Of a stretch of DNA of 64,000 nt, positions 35,593-45,119 are shown in pieces. Source of the DNA: Nocardioides anomalus (GTDB lineage: Bacteria; Actinomycetota; Actinomycetes; Propionibacteriales; Nocardioidaceae); the NCBI RefSeq assembly GCF_011046535.1, contig NZ_CP049257.1, forward strand, positions 2,790,001 to 2,854,000, read 5' to 3'. Both the position numbers and the translations under genes were made by a program. The notes under the pieces are model-generated. The model was not told where the DNA came from and searched no databases. It saw only the letters and a list, made by a program, of their open reading frames with translations. How positions within the stretch are numbered: position 1 is the stretch's first letter; every line of letters begins with the position of its first letter.

Positions 35593-36555
35593 TCAGCCCT
35601 TGCGCTCGTTGACCTTCTCGGTCGCGGCGGGCAGGACGGTCTTGAGGTCGCCGACCACGCCGAAGTCGACGAGCTCGAAGATCGGGGCCTCCTCGTCCTT
35701 GTTGACCGCGACGATGGTCTTGGAGGTCTGCATGCCGGCGCGGTGCTGGATGGCACCGGAGATGCCGGCCGCGATGTAGAGCTGCGGGCTGACGGTCTTG
35801 CCGGTCTGGCCGACCTGGAAGGTGTGCGCGATCCAGCCGGAGTCGACCGCGGCGCGCGAGGCGCCGACGGCCGCGCCGAGCGCGTCGGCCAGGCCCTCGA
35901 TCGGCTCGAAGTCGCCACCGGTGCCGCGACCGCCGGAGACCACGATCGCGGCCTCGTTCAGGTCGGGGCGACCCGAGGCCTTGCGCGGCTGGGAGGCCAC
36001 GATCTGAGCGGTCTTGGCGGCCTCGGAGATCTCCGGGGTGAACTCCTCGACGCTGCCCGCACCCGCGGACTCCTCGGGCGCGGCCGAGTTGGGCTTGACC
36101 GTGATGATCGGCGTGCCCTGGGTGACCTTGGCGGTGACCGTGTAGTTGCCCGCGAAGACCGACTGGGTGGTGACCGGGGCACCGCCCTCGGCCTGCACGT
36201 CGACGGCGTCGGTGATCAGCCCGGACTCGAGCTTGATCGACAGGCGCGCGGCGATCTCCTTGCCGCCCACCGAGGACGGGATCAGGATCGCGGCCGGCGA
36301 CGCCTTCTCGGCCAGCTGCTGGAGGGCCTCGGCGGCCGGGGCCACGAGGTAGCCCTTGATCTGGGCGTCGTCGACGGCGTAGACCTTCTCGGCGCCGTAC
36401 GCCTTGACCTTGTCGGCGACCTCGGTGGCCTTGTCGGCCGGGCCGATGAAGACCGCCGACGGCTCGCCGAGCCGCTTGGCGATGGTCAGCAGCTCGTAGG
36501 TCGGCTTGCGGACCGCACCGTCGAGGTGGTCGACGAGCACGAGTACTTCAGACAT
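35593..36555 (-). CDS. etfA: Electron transfer flavoprotein subunit alpha
   Basis: This 320-residue FixB protein ends with the FAD-binding domain: [40 protein letters not shown] and [20 protein letters not shown]. With EtfB it takes electrons from acyl-CoA dehydrogenases to the membrane quinone oxidoreductase. It follows etfB by 33 bp. It should serve the FadE enzymes encoded in the 4-10 kb island. Confidence 0.97.
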   Translation of the reverse strand: MSEVLVLVDHLDGAVRKPTYELLTIAKRLGEPSAVFIGPADKATEVADKVKAYGAEKVYAVDDAQIKGYLVAPAAEALQQLAEKASPAAILIPSSVGGKEIAARLSIKLESGLITDAVDVQAEGGAPVTTQSVFAGNYTVTAKVTQGTPIITVKPNSAAPEESAGAGSVEEFTPEISEAAKTAQIVASQPRKASGRPDLNEAAIVVSGGRGTGGDFEPIEGLADALGAAVGASRAAVDSGWIAHTFQVGQTGKTVSPQLYIAAGISGAIQHRAGMQTSKTIVAVNKDEEAPIFELVDFGVVGDLKTVLPAATEKVNERKG

Positions 36556-36588
36556 GAGGATCCCTGTTCGTTCGGAAGCGTCGGTGGC

Positions 36589-37383
36589 TCAGATGAACTT
36601 CTTGGACGCGAGGAAGTCGGTCAGCGCGCCGGCGCCGGACCCGTCCTCGTCCTTGACGACCTCACCCGCGCTGCGCGGCGGGCGGGCGGTGGTGTCCTCG
36701 ACCGTGGTCCAGGCGACGGAGAGGCCGACCTGGCCCGCGTCGACCCCGAGGTCGGAGAGCGACCAGGTCTCGAGCGGCTTCTTCTTGGCCGCCATGATCC
36801 CCTTGAACGACGGGTAGCGGGCCTCGCCCGACTGGTCGGTCACCGAGAGGACCAGCGGCATCGTCGCGCCGATGACCTCGGTCGCGGTGTCGCTGTCGCG
36901 CTTGACGCGGACCTGGTCGCCCTGGGTCTCCACGACCGAGGCCATGGTGACCTGCGGCCAGGACAGCCGCTCGGCGAGCATCGCCGGGATGATGCCGGCG
37001 GCGCCGTCGGTCGAGGCCATGCCGCACATGACCAGGTCGACGCCGCCGTCGCCGGCGACCTTCTCCACGGCCTTGGCCAGGACCAGCGAGGTCGCGGCGT
37101 AGTCGGAGCCGGCGATCGCGTCGTCGACCACGTGGATGCCCTGGTCGACGCCCATCTGCAGGGCCTTGCGGACCGCGTCGACGGCCTTCTCCGGCCCGAC
37201 GCAGAGGGCGGTGACGGTGATGTCCTCGCCCTTCTCCTTCAGCTGGAGGGCCTGCTCGACGGCGTACTCGTCCAGCTCGGACAGGAGCCCGTCGACTCCG
37301 ACCCGGTCGACGGTGCCGTCGTCCTCGAACGTGCGGTCAGCGGTGGCGTCGGGGACGTACTTGACGCAGACAAGAATGTTCAT
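36589..37383 (-). CDS. etfB: Electron transfer flavoprotein subunit beta
   Basis: This 264-residue FixA protein begins MNILVCVKYVPDATADRTFE and holds the AMP-binding region, including DYAATSLVLAKAVEK and VMCGMASTDGAAGIIPAMLA, then the signature VKRDSDTATEVIGATMPLVL. Typical length. First gene of the etfBA operon with an ATG start. Confidence 0.97.
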   Translation of the reverse strand: MNILVCVKYVPDATADRTFEDDGTVDRVGVDGLLSELDEYAVEQALQLKEKGEDITVTALCVGPEKAVDAVRKALQMGVDQGIHVVDDAIAGSDYAATSLVLAKAVEKVAGDGGVDLVMCGMASTDGAAGIIPAMLAERLSWPQVTMASVVETQGDQVRVKRDSDTATEVIGATMPLVLSVTDQSGEARYPSFKGIMAAKKKPLETWSLSDLGVDAGQVGLSVAWTTVEDTTARPPRSAGEVVKDEDGSGAGALTDFLASKKFI

Positions 37384-37481
37384 GGTGCTTCGGAGGTTAC
37401 CGTCGTGTCACGACGGGTGACACGGGCCTCGCGCGTCGCCTTCCTCACACCAGGACTGTCACGGTCGTGCCGGCGGGAGGA

Positions 37482-37862
37482 TCAGGGACGGACGAGGCGG
37501 TCCACGATCCGGCCGACGATCAGCCAGGCCACAGCGCCGATGCCCCAGTTGAAGAGGGCGTTCTTGGTCTCGGGGTCGTCGCCGCCGAACTGCTTGATGC
37601 CGTTGTCCTTGGAGAAGATGCCGAGATCGACCCGGTCGGCGCCCTCGAGCACGAACTTGACCAGGTCGTTGTCGCGGTTGGCGTCCACCGCGATGAGCAG
37701 CGCGCCGACGGCCAGGAACAGCGCGGCGAGGAGGAAGACCAGCCAGAGCAGCTGGGCCAGCCGCAGCCGCACCAGCCGCACGCTCTCGGCCCCGCGCCCG
37801 CTCGCGCCGGACGTGCCCGACGCCTCCGCCTTGGTGTCAGTCTTGTCCGCCACGTGGCTCAC
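37482..37862 (-). CDS. Single/double-pass membrane protein, unknown function
   Basis: This 126-residue protein has a charged Ser/Gly-rich N-terminus, a strong membrane segment (LLWLVFLLAALFLAVGALLIAV), a charged extracytoplasmic part (NRDNDLVKFVLEGADRVDLG) and a C-terminal hydrophobic stretch (FNWGIGAVAWLIVGRIVDRL). The GTG overlaps the enoyl-CoA hydratase stop (GTGA). It resembles small conserved actinobacterial membrane proteins; function unknown. Confidence 0.78.
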   Translation of the reverse strand: MSHVADKTDTKAEASGTSGASGRGAESVRLVRLRLAQLLWLVFLLAALFLAVGALLIAVDANRDNDLVKFVLEGADRVDLGIFSKDNGIKQFGGDDPETKNALFNWGIGAVAWLIVGRIVDRLVRP

Positions 37863-38638
37863 CTGCCTTCGAAGGTCGCCTTCCCCGGTCCGTTCTCGAC
37901 GAAGGATCGCATACCGGTGGTCCGGTCCTCGGTGGCGAAGACGCCGGCGAACGCCGCGCGCTCGATCTCGAGCCCGGTGTCCAGGTCGACCTCCAGGCCG
38001 CGGTCGACGGCCTCCTTGGCCGCCCGCAGGGCCAGCGCGGCACCTGACGTGAACCGCGCCGCCCAGGCCACGGCCTCGGCGTACACGTCGTCCCGGGGAA
38101 GCACCCGGTCGACCAGTCCGATGGCGAGCGCCTCGTCGGCCTTCACGAACCGGCCGGTGAAGATGAGCTCCTTGGCCCGGCTCGGCCCGACCAGCCGGGC
38201 GAGCCGCTGGGTGCCGCCGGCGCCGGGGATGATGCCGAGCAGGATCTCGGGCTGCCCGAGCTGGGCGTCCTCGGCGGCGAAGCGGACGTCGGCGGCCAGG
38301 GCCAGCTCGCAGCCGCCACCCAGTGCGTAGCCCGTGATCGCCGCGACGACCGGCTTGGGGATCCGCGCCACCGCGGTCACCGCGGACTGCACCGAGGCGC
38401 CGTGCTTGACCATGTCGGCGTAGGAGAGCTCGGCCATCTCCTTGACGTCGTTGCCGGCGGCGAAGACCCGCTCCCCGCCGTACACCACGACGGCCCGGAC
38501 GTCGTCGCGCTCGGTGGCCTCCGCGGCGACCTCGCGCAGCTCGGCCTGGACCTGGAAGCTGATGGCGTTCATCTTCGGCCGGTCGAGGCGGATGGTGCCC
38601 ACGCCGTCGCTGACCTCGAGCCTCACGAACTCACCCAT
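37859..38638 (-). CDS. Enoyl-CoA hydratase
   Basis: This 259-residue canonical crotonase has GGERVFAAGNDVKEMAE (oxyanion hole), ALGGGCELALAADVRFA with the first catalytic Glu, and QPEILLGIIPGAGGTQRLAR around the second. Motifs are more canonical than in the two island hydratases, so a true hydratase of beta-oxidation is likely. ATG start; divergent from glgX with 43 bp between. Confidence 0.94.
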   Translation of the reverse strand: MGEFVRLEVSDGVGTIRLDRPKMNAISFQVQAELREVAAEATERDDVRAVVVYGGERVFAAGNDVKEMAELSYADMVKHGASVQSAVTAVARIPKPVVAAITGYALGGGCELALAADVRFAAEDAQLGQPEILLGIIPGAGGTQRLARLVGPSRAKELIFTGRFVKADEALAIGLVDRVLPRDDVYAEAVAWAARFTSGAALALRAAKEAVDRGLEVDLDTGLEIERAAFAGVFATEDRTTGMRSFVENGPGKATFEGR

Positions 38639-38681
38639 GGCCGGACCCTACCCAGGAGCCCGCGCTCTCTAGAGTGCCCCC

Positions 38682-40829
38682 ATGCCCGGACTCTGGCGGA
38701 CGCGCGACGAGGTGCAGCCCGTCTGGCCCGGAACCAACCACCACCTCGGCGCGACCTGGACCGAGGAGGCGACGAACTTCGCCGTGTGGGCGCCCGAGGC
38801 CACCGCGGCGTACGTCTGTCTCATCGACGAGGACGGCGTCGAGACCCGGCACCGGCTCACCGAGCAGTCGCTCGGGATCTGGCACTGCGCGCTGCCGGGG
38901 ATCCGGCCCGGACAGCGCTACGGCTTCCGGGTCGCGGGGCCGTGGGCGCCCGAGCAGGGGCTGCGGTTGAACCCGCACAAGCTGCTGCTCGACCCCTACG
39001 CCAGGGCCGTCAGCGGCACGCTCTCCTACGACCCGGCCATCTTCGGGTACGCCGTGGGCGCGCCCGAGGCCCGCGACTCCCAGGACTCGCTCGGCAAGGT
39101 GCCGCTCAGCGTGGTCGTCGACGAGACCTTCGACTGGGGCGCGGACCGCCCGCCGCGGCGCCGCTGGCGCGACTCGGTCATCTACGAGCTGCACGTCAAG
39201 GGCATGACCCAGCTGCACGACCGGGTGCCCGAGCCGCTGCGCGGGACCTACGCCGGGCTGGCCTGCCCGGCGGTCATCGACTACCTGCGCGACCTCGGCG
39301 TCACCGCGGTCGAGCTGCTGCCGATCCACCAGTTCGTCACCGAGCCGGCCGTGGCCGCTCGTGGGCTCGTCAACTACTGGGGCTACAACTCGATCGGCTT
39401 CTTCGCCCCGCACGCGGCGTACTCCTCCAGCGGGGACCGCGGGCAGCAGGTCACCGAGTTCAAGCAGATGGTCCAGGCCTTCCACGCCGCCGGGCTCGAG
39501 GTGATCCTCGACGTGGTCTACAACCACACCGCCGAGGCCGGCGTCGAGGGACCGACGCTGTCCTTCCGCGGGCTCGACGACAAGGTCTACCACCGGGTCG
39601 CGCCGGGTCCGGCCGGCGCTCCGTTCCACGACACCTACTGGGACGTGACCGGGTGCGGCAACACCGTCGACACCAGTCACCCCTTCGCGCTGCGGATGGT
39701 CCTGGACTCGCTGCGCTACTGGGTCACCGAGATGCACGTCGACGGCTTCCGCTTCGACCTGCTCTCCGCGCTGGCACGCACCGGCCAGGTCGTCGACATG
39801 CGCAGCCACCTGCTGGTGGCCATCGGCCAGGACCCCGTCCTGCGCCACGTCAAGCTCATCGCCGAGCCGTGGGACGCCTCCGCCGACGGCTACCGGGTCG
39901 GCGAGTACCCCCCGCCGTGGGTGGAGTGGAACGACCAGTTCCGCGACGAGCTGCGCGACTTCTGGAACGGCCGCTCCTCCGGCATCCGCACCGTGGCCAC
40001 CCGCCTCGCCGGCTCCTCGGACCTGTACGCCGACGACGGCCGCTCGCCGTACGCCTCGGTCAACTTCGTCACCGCCCACGACGGCTTCACCGTGCGCGAC
40101 CTGGTCAGCTACGACCACAAGCACAACGAGGCCAACGGCGAGCACGGCCGCGACGGCACCGACAACAACCGCTCCTGGAACCACGGCGTCGAGGGCGAGA
40201 CCGACGACGCCACCATCCTCGGCCTGCGCCGGCGCCAGGCCGCCAACCTGATGGCCACGCTGTGCCTGTCCAACGGCGTGCCGATGATCACCGCCGGTGA
40301 CGAGCGCGGCCGCACCCAGGGCGGCAACAACAACCCCTACTGCCAGGACAACGAGACCTCCTGGATCGACTGGCGCCCCGACGACGCCTGGCTCGACGTC
40401 TACGAGGTCACCAAGGCCGCCCTGCGGCTGCGCCGCGAGCACCCGGCCCTGCGCCAACGGCACTTCTTCGAGGGCCGGCCCACCATCCGCGGCGGCCCCA
40501 AGGACCTGGCCTGGCTGCACCCCTCGGGCCGCGAGATGGCCGGCGACGACTGGCACGACCACTCGCTGACCTCGCTCGGCATGGTGGTCTCCGGCGCCCC
40601 CCTGCGCTCCCCCGGCCCGCGCGGCGAGCAGCAGAACGACAAGTCCTTCGCCATCTTCCTCAACGCCGGCGACCAGCCCGTCCAGGTCCACCTGCCCGTC
40701 GCCGACTGGGTCGAGGTCGGCGAGGCGGTGCTCTCGACCAACCCGCGGTTCCCCGTGGGCACGCAGGTCAAGGCGGGCGACCGGATGCGGCTGGGCGCGC
40801 GCTCGGTCGTGGTGCTGCGCGAGGTCTGA
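38682..40829 (+). CDS. glgX: Glycogen debranching enzyme GlgX
   Basis: This 715-residue isoamylase-type GH13 enzyme cleaves alpha-1,6 branches of phosphorylase-limited glucan. It has an N-terminal CBM48 (NFAVWAPEATAAYVCLIDED), then VIYELHVKGMT, DVVYNHTAE, the nucleophile in DGFRFDLLSALA, acid/base in LIAEPWD and NFVTAHDGFTVRDLVSYDHK. It feeds shortened glucan and maltodextrin to GlgP and MalQ. ATG start. Confidence 0.96.
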   Translation: MPGLWRTRDEVQPVWPGTNHHLGATWTEEATNFAVWAPEATAAYVCLIDEDGVETRHRLTEQSLGIWHCALPGIRPGQRYGFRVAGPWAPEQGLRLNPHKLLLDPYARAVSGTLSYDPAIFGYAVGAPEARDSQDSLGKVPLSVVVDETFDWGADRPPRRRWRDSVIYELHVKGMTQLHDRVPEPLRGTYAGLACPAVIDYLRDLGVTAVELLPIHQFVTEPAVAARGLVNYWGYNSIGFFAPHAAYSSSGDRGQQVTEFKQMVQAFHAAGLEVILDVVYNHTAEAGVEGPTLSFRGLDDKVYHRVAPGPAGAPFHDTYWDVTGCGNTVDTSHPFALRMVLDSLRYWVTEMHVDGFRFDLLSALARTGQVVDMRSHLLVAIGQDPVLRHVKLIAEPWDASADGYRVGEYPPPWVEWNDQFRDELRDFWNGRSSGIRTVATRLAGSSDLYADDGRSPYASVNFVTAHDGFTVRDLVSYDHKHNEANGEHGRDGTDNNRSWNHGVEGETDDATILGLRRRQAANLMATLCLSNGVPMITAGDERGRTQGGNNNPYCQDNETSWIDWRPDDAWLDVYEVTKAALRLRREHPALRQRHFFEGRPTIRGGPKDLAWLHPSGREMAGDDWHDHSLTSLGMVVSGAPLRSPGPRGEQQNDKSFAIFLNAGDQPVQVHLPVADWVEVGEAVLSTNPRFPVGTQVKAGDRMRLGARSVVVLREV

Positions 40830-40844
40830 GGCCCGGCTCGGAGC

Positions 40845-41342
40845 TCAGAGCGAGGCGAGGATCGCGGCCCGCCGCTCGGCGTACTCCGCCTCGGTGACGA
40901 GCCCCTGGGACCGGAGGCCGTCCAGCTCGGCCAGCCGCTCGGCCACCGGCCGCTGCGTCGGGGCCGCGGGCTGGGTGGGTCGCAGGTTGCTGGCCAGGTA
41001 GGTCGCGTCCAGGCCGTCGTCGCTGAGCAGGGTCATGGCGGTCGCCTCGGTCTCGTCCATGCCCGAGCGTCGGGCCATGCCCCGGGCGAGCGAGACCTTG
41101 ACGATCACCCCGCACACGCCCAGGACCACGACGAGGACCGCCACCACCGCGAAGACCTGACCGACGTCGTCGCCGGGGCTGAGGCCGCCGTCGTCGAGCT
41201 CGTCGCTCCCGCAGTCCAGGGTGCCGGGGTCCGTGGCGCTCGGCGTGCAGTCGTCGCCAGGGAAGCCGGGGTCGGCCAGCGCCGGGGCCGCCGCCAGGGT
41301 CAGCAGCAGTCCGAGCAGCAGCCCCGCCAGCACCCGTCGCAC
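40845..41342 (-). CDS. SHOCT-domain membrane protein
   Basis: The 165-residue protein has a signal-like N-terminus (VLAGLLLGLLLTLAAAPALA), an acidic outer part with Cys, one membrane segment (VFAVVAVLVVVLGVCGVIVK) and a C-terminal SHOCT motif (LAELDGLRSQGLVTEAEYAE, then RRAAIL). SHOCT tails mediate protein contacts. It is convergent with glgX (15 bp gap) and follows the YidC-like gene by 9 bp. Role unknown. Confidence 0.82.
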   Translation of the reverse strand: MRRVLAGLLLGLLLTLAAAPALADPGFPGDDCTPSATDPGTLDCGSDELDDGGLSPGDDVGQVFAVVAVLVVVLGVCGVIVKVSLARGMARRSGMDETEATAMTLLSDDGLDATYLASNLRPTQPAAPTQRPVAERLAELDGLRSQGLVTEAEYAERRAAILASL

Positions 41343-41351
41343 GCCCGCAGG

Positions 41352-42110
41352 CTAGCCCGAGCCGACTGGGACCAGGCGGCGCAGCACCACGGTCTGCCCG
41401 AGGGTCCAGCCGTTGTTGAGCCCCCAGTAGACGAGCAGGGCCAGCGGCACGAACCCGCCCGCGACCAGGAGCCCCGCCACGGACAGCGCCGGCAGCAGCT
41501 GCTGCACCCGGGCCATCGCCTCGGGCACGTCCGCCGACGCCAGCGCCAGCCGCTGGGTGGGGAACGACAGCGCCGCGGCGCCCAGCGCCAGCCCGGCCAC
41601 GACGGCCAGGTGGGCGGCACCGGCGCCGAGGTAGCCCCGCTGGGCCAGCGGTACGCCGAGCACGGTCGCCGCCCCGAGCGAGGCCACCAGGCCGCCGTCG
41701 AGGGCGCCGACCGGCGTCCCGGCGGCCACGTCGGTGAGCAGGTGGTAGAGCGCGAACCACACCGGCAGCTGCGCCAGCAGCGGCAGGCAGCCCCACGGCG
41801 ACAGCCGGTGCTCGGCCGCGACCGCGCGCCGCTCCTCGGCGTACGCGCGGAGGCTCGCGGCGTCGCGCCGGTCGCGGTAGCGCTCGGCCAGCGCCCGCAG
41901 CTGCGGCCGCGCCCGGGCCGCCGCCCGCGCCTGCCGGGCGCCGTGCACGGCCAGCGGCACGAGGGCGAGCCGCACGGTGACGACCACCGCCGCGACGCTC
42001 AGCACCCAGGTCGTGCCGGAGCCGGGATCGAGACCGGCCCCGGTGAGGCCGGCGTGGGCGACGGCCACGACCGTCGCGAGGGCATGGGACAACGGGTCGA
42101 GCAGGGACAC
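41352..42110 (-). CDS. YidC/Oxa1-family membrane protein insertase paralogue
   Basis: This 252-residue protein has the Oxa1 layout: LSVAAVVVTVRLALVPLAVH, a basic cytoplasmic hairpin (ARPQLRALAERYRDRRD), PLLAQLPVWFALYHLLTD and a final LVYWGLNNGWTLGQ. It lacks the long C-terminal tail of the main insertase, so it is probably a second copy. GTG start with AGGAG upstream. The neighbouring small gene (42151) fits the pairing known for YidC paralogues and DUF6412 genes in actinobacteria (recalled). Confidence 0.88.
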   Translation of the reverse strand: MSLLDPLSHALATVVAVAHAGLTGAGLDPGSGTTWVLSVAAVVVTVRLALVPLAVHGARQARAAARARPQLRALAERYRDRRDAASLRAYAEERRAVAAEHRLSPWGCLPLLAQLPVWFALYHLLTDVAAGTPVGALDGGLVASLGAATVLGVPLAQRGYLGAGAAHLAVVAGLALGAAALSFPTQRLALASADVPEAMARVQQLLPALSVAGLLVAGGFVPLALLVYWGLNNGWTLGQTVVLRRLVPVGSG

Positions 42111-42150
42111 CTTCGGGGCTCCTGGGGTGAGGGGGGTGGGCTGACGGACG

Positions 42151-42387
42151 TCAGCGCACCCCGGGAGCCCGCGGAGCGTGCGGGTGCCGCGGCCCGTCCG
42201 TGGCCCGTCCCGCCACGAGCGGGACCTCCACGAACCCACGACCCGGCTCGCGGACGGCCACCGCGACGAGGACCGGCACCGGTCGTGCCACGTGGGCGAC
42301 GACGGCCAGGGTGATGCCGGCCAGAAGCACCGCAGCCAGCCCTGAGGCGCTCAACGGCTGCGCCGCGAGGGTCATCAGCAGGGCCAT
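42151..42387 (-). CDS. Small DUF6412-like membrane protein
   Basis: The 78-residue peptide begins with a hydrophobic segment (LSASGLAAVLLAGITLAVVAHVA) and ends in a basic Pro-rich tail (RPHPHAPRAPGVR-like). It precedes the YidC-like gene in the same direction. Similar small proteins flank YidC paralogues in streptomycetes, which is the basis of the family suggestion. Confidence in the gene is moderate. Confidence 0.6.
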   Translation of the reverse strand: MALLMTLAAQPLSASGLAAVLLAGITLAVVAHVARPVPVLVAVAVREPGRGFVEVPLVAGRATDGPRHPHAPRAPGVR

Positions 42388-42456
42388 GCCTGCCGAATCT
42401 ACGCGCCCCCCGGGCCCAGCCGTCGAGGATCGCCCGTCGCCGGGTCGTCGCGCGGC

Positions 42457-44943
42457 TCAGGTGTTGGGCACCATGATCGCGCGGTAGCGCCACGTGCCGT
42501 CCGCACTGACCACCGTCGGCGAGCCCGTCACTCTGCCTCCGGCGAACGGCACGCTGCGCAGCGAGCCGTCGACCGAGGAGCCGTAGAGGATCCGGCCCGA
42601 CGCCAGCGTCACCCCCGCGGCGCTGGCGAAGCTCACCCCGCCCGCGTCGGCCTCGAAGGTCAGGGCGCCGACGACGCCGCTCTCCGGGGTGAAGTAGCGG
42701 TACCAGAGCCGGCTGTCCCCGAAGACCGTGTAGTAGATCCGGTGCAGGGTCGGGTCGTAGAACATCCCGGTCAGGTTGCCGATGGGGAACGGGATCCGGG
42801 TGCCGTCCTCCGGGTCGTCGTACAGGTTGACCACCTTCTCGGCTCCGGTCGCACCCGAGGACTTGGTGAAGGTGCGCTTGTAGAGCGAGCCGTCGGCCTT
42901 GCCGTAGTAGACGGTGCCGTTGAGCAGGAAGGCGCCGCGGACCGTGGACCAGTCCATCGCCGTGTTCGCGGTCCCCGGCTGCCCGGTCGGGGTGCCGTTG
43001 GCGTCGACCGCCCGCCGCTGCAGCACTCCGGCGGTCCCCGTGCCGGTGCTCGCGTCGTTGTCGATGACCTCGATGCCGTTGATGAGCGGGTTCTCGGCGA
43101 CGGCGCGCAGGTCGATGTCGATGCCATCACCGTCGGTGGTGAGCTGGAGCGAGCGCATGGTCCCGGTCCGGTCACCGGCGGCGGCGGCGATGTCGAAGTC
43201 GTCGAGGAAGGTGCTTCCGTCGACCAGGACGTCGAAGACGCGCTGGCCCGGCTGCGACGTGCCGCCGTACTGGTTGGCGAAGTAGAGCCGCACGGTCACG
43301 TGCTTGCCGGCCGCGACAGGGAGGTTCCAGTCCTGCTGGCCGTAGCGCTCGGCCTGGAAGATCGAGGGAGGGGTGGTGGCGGGCACGGTGGCGTCCCGGG
43401 GGACGGTCGCGCCCCAGTCGGCGACGCTCCCGCCGTCGACCAGACCGTCCGCCGAGCTCCAGTCCGGCCCGCCGTCGGCAGCCTGGAGCGGCGGGCCGGC
43501 GGCATCCACGCGGTACAGCACGTTGCTGCCGGCACCGGTGGTCCGCTGGGCCACGAACAGGTCGTTGGGCAGCGTGGCAGCCGCCACGGTGGGCACGGTG
43601 GTGCCGCCGGCGAGCGGCATCAGCGCCAGGCGGCCGCGGGTGGCACCGCCGATCTGCGTGGTGTCGCTGCCGACCCAGAGCCCGACGGGCGTTGCGAACA
43701 GCGCCTGAGCGCCCACCCCGCGGGCCCGTCCGGGGTTCCAGCTCAACGGCAGCCCGTTGACGGTGTCGAGGGCGGCGATGCCCTCCCGCGGCACGGCGCC
43801 GGGGCCGGCCTGGTCACCCTGGTACGGGTTGTTCTGCCAGCGCATGTGGCCACCGACGTAGACCACACCGCCGGTCACCGCCACGCCGTACGTCGTGTCG
43901 CCGCCGGTGTAGGAGGCCCAGGTCGGGTCGTTGGCGACGCTGGCCGTCTCCCAGCGGCTCACCGTGTCGCACATCGTGCCGGCCGCGGCTCCACCGGCGA
44001 AGGCGCCGGTGGCCGACACCACGAAGTAGGAACCGTCCGGGGCGAAGTCGACGTCGCGGGTGAAGGTGTCGAAGACGCCTGCGCAGGAGTTGTGCGCGCG
44101 GTCGTAGCGGTTGGTCGCCCACGGGGCCACCACCGCGGTCGCTCCCGAGGTGTCGAGGACCGCGAGCTGGACCCTCGGCAGCCCGCCGACGGTCGCGAAG
44201 TTGCCGATCGCGGCGAGGCGGGAACCGTCTGCGCTGATGTCGAAGCGGGTGATGTTGGTCGTCCCGCCACCGTCGTTGGCCGGGTCGTAGACCCCGGTGA
44301 ACGGCACGTCGACCCCCGCCAGGACGGCGCCGGTGCTGCTGTCGAGCGCCGCGAGAGCCCCGCGGGGCGTGCTCACGCGACCCACCTTGACGGCGGTGAA
44401 GGCCCCGCCGATGAAGACCCGGGACCCGCGCACCACGACCTCGTTGACGGCGAGGTTGGGCTGCGGGGTCCACGTGGTCACCACGCTGCCCGTCGCGGTC
44501 AGCTTCACCACGCGCTTGGTCGCGGTGTTGGCGCCCGAGGCGCTGAAGGCGCCACCGGCGTAGACGTAGGTGCCGTCGGTGTCCAGGGAGTTGACGGCGC
44601 CGTTCAGGTTCGGGTTGAACGACGGGTCGATCACCCCCGTGGTGGCGTCGAAGGCGAAGATCCGGTTGCGCACCAGGTCGTCCGAGGTGTCCTTGAAGGT
44701 GGCCGCCGGGCTCACCTTGGTGAACGTCCCGGCGACGACTATCCGGTTGCCGATCTGGGTGATGGCCTGCACGGACCCGTTCATGACGTGCGGCGTGAAC
44801 GCCACCGGCTTGGCGGCGACGACACTGCTGCCGAGGTCCGCGTTCACAGCGCCGGCTGGGCCGGGGACCACGGCGAGCAGCGCGGCGGAGACTGCGGAGA
44901 CGGCGGCAGCAGCCAGCGCGGTCCGGTGCCGACGATCGGTCAT
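42457..44943 (-). CDS. Secreted beta-propeller / malectin-domain protein
   Basis: The 828-residue protein has a signal peptide (MTDRRHRTALAAAAVSAVSA, cleaved after PAGA). Residues about 40-480 form propeller-like repeats (IFAFDATTGVIDPSFNPNLN; VYAGGAFSASG; VFIGGAFTAV). Residues about 490-650 are a malectin-type carbohydrate-binding domain (LYRVDAAGP; FQAERYGQQDWNLP; VRLYFAN; FDVLVDG). A second propeller-like region follows. It should act outside the cell, perhaps binding glycans. The ATG at 44943 directly precedes the signal peptide. Its own transcription unit lies within the glucan-metabolism region. Confidence 0.85.
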   Translation of the reverse strand: MTDRRHRTALAAAAVSAVSAALLAVVPGPAGAVNADLGSSVVAAKPVAFTPHVMNGSVQAITQIGNRIVVAGTFTKVSPAATFKDTSDDLVRNRIFAFDATTGVIDPSFNPNLNGAVNSLDTDGTYVYAGGAFSASGANTATKRVVKLTATGSVVTTWTPQPNLAVNEVVVRGSRVFIGGAFTAVKVGRVSTPRGALAALDSSTGAVLAGVDVPFTGVYDPANDGGGTTNITRFDISADGSRLAAIGNFATVGGLPRVQLAVLDTSGATAVVAPWATNRYDRAHNSCAGVFDTFTRDVDFAPDGSYFVVSATGAFAGGAAAGTMCDTVSRWETASVANDPTWASYTGGDTTYGVAVTGGVVYVGGHMRWQNNPYQGDQAGPGAVPREGIAALDTVNGLPLSWNPGRARGVGAQALFATPVGLWVGSDTTQIGGATRGRLALMPLAGGTTVPTVAAATLPNDLFVAQRTTGAGSNVLYRVDAAGPPLQAADGGPDWSSADGLVDGGSVADWGATVPRDATVPATTPPSIFQAERYGQQDWNLPVAAGKHVTVRLYFANQYGGTSQPGQRVFDVLVDGSTFLDDFDIAAAAGDRTGTMRSLQLTTDGDGIDIDLRAVAENPLINGIEVIDNDASTGTGTAGVLQRRAVDANGTPTGQPGTANTAMDWSTVRGAFLLNGTVYYGKADGSLYKRTFTKSSGATGAEKVVNLYDDPEDGTRIPFPIGNLTGMFYDPTLHRIYYTVFGDSRLWYRYFTPESGVVGALTFEADAGGVSFASAAGVTLASGRILYGSSVDGSLRSVPFAGGRVTGSPTVVSADGTWRYRAIMVPNT

Positions 44944-45042
44944 GAAGACTCCCTGCAGAGGTGTGGGCAGCCTCGGGCCGCCACGGCACACCTGACGCTA
45001 GGCAGTCGCCCTGGTCACGCCATCACCGTTTGTAGGTACGTC

Positions 45043-45073
45043 CGCCACGCTGCTGCTCGGCTCGGGCGTGGCG
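45043..45073. terminator. Hairpin downstream of glgP
   Basis: CGCCACGC (45043-45050) pairs with GCGTGGCG (45066-45073) over a 15-base loop, 47 bp beyond the glgP stop. It may act as the terminator of glgP; no T-run follows, which is usual in this base composition. Confidence 0.4.
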
Positions 45074-45119
45074 TGGGCCTGTGGTGCCCCGGACCGCGGC
45101 TGTCAGACCGACGCAGCTG

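Noticed and set aside
35743..38052. 769-codon plus-strand open frame opposite etfBA
   Set aside because: etfA and etfB are certain; the frame is their shadow.
36556..38681. TCTGA-N7-TCAGA operator before etfBA or the enoyl-CoA hydratase gene
   Set aside because: No site of the family was seen in these promoter regions, so they are not part of the island regulon as far as can be read by eye.
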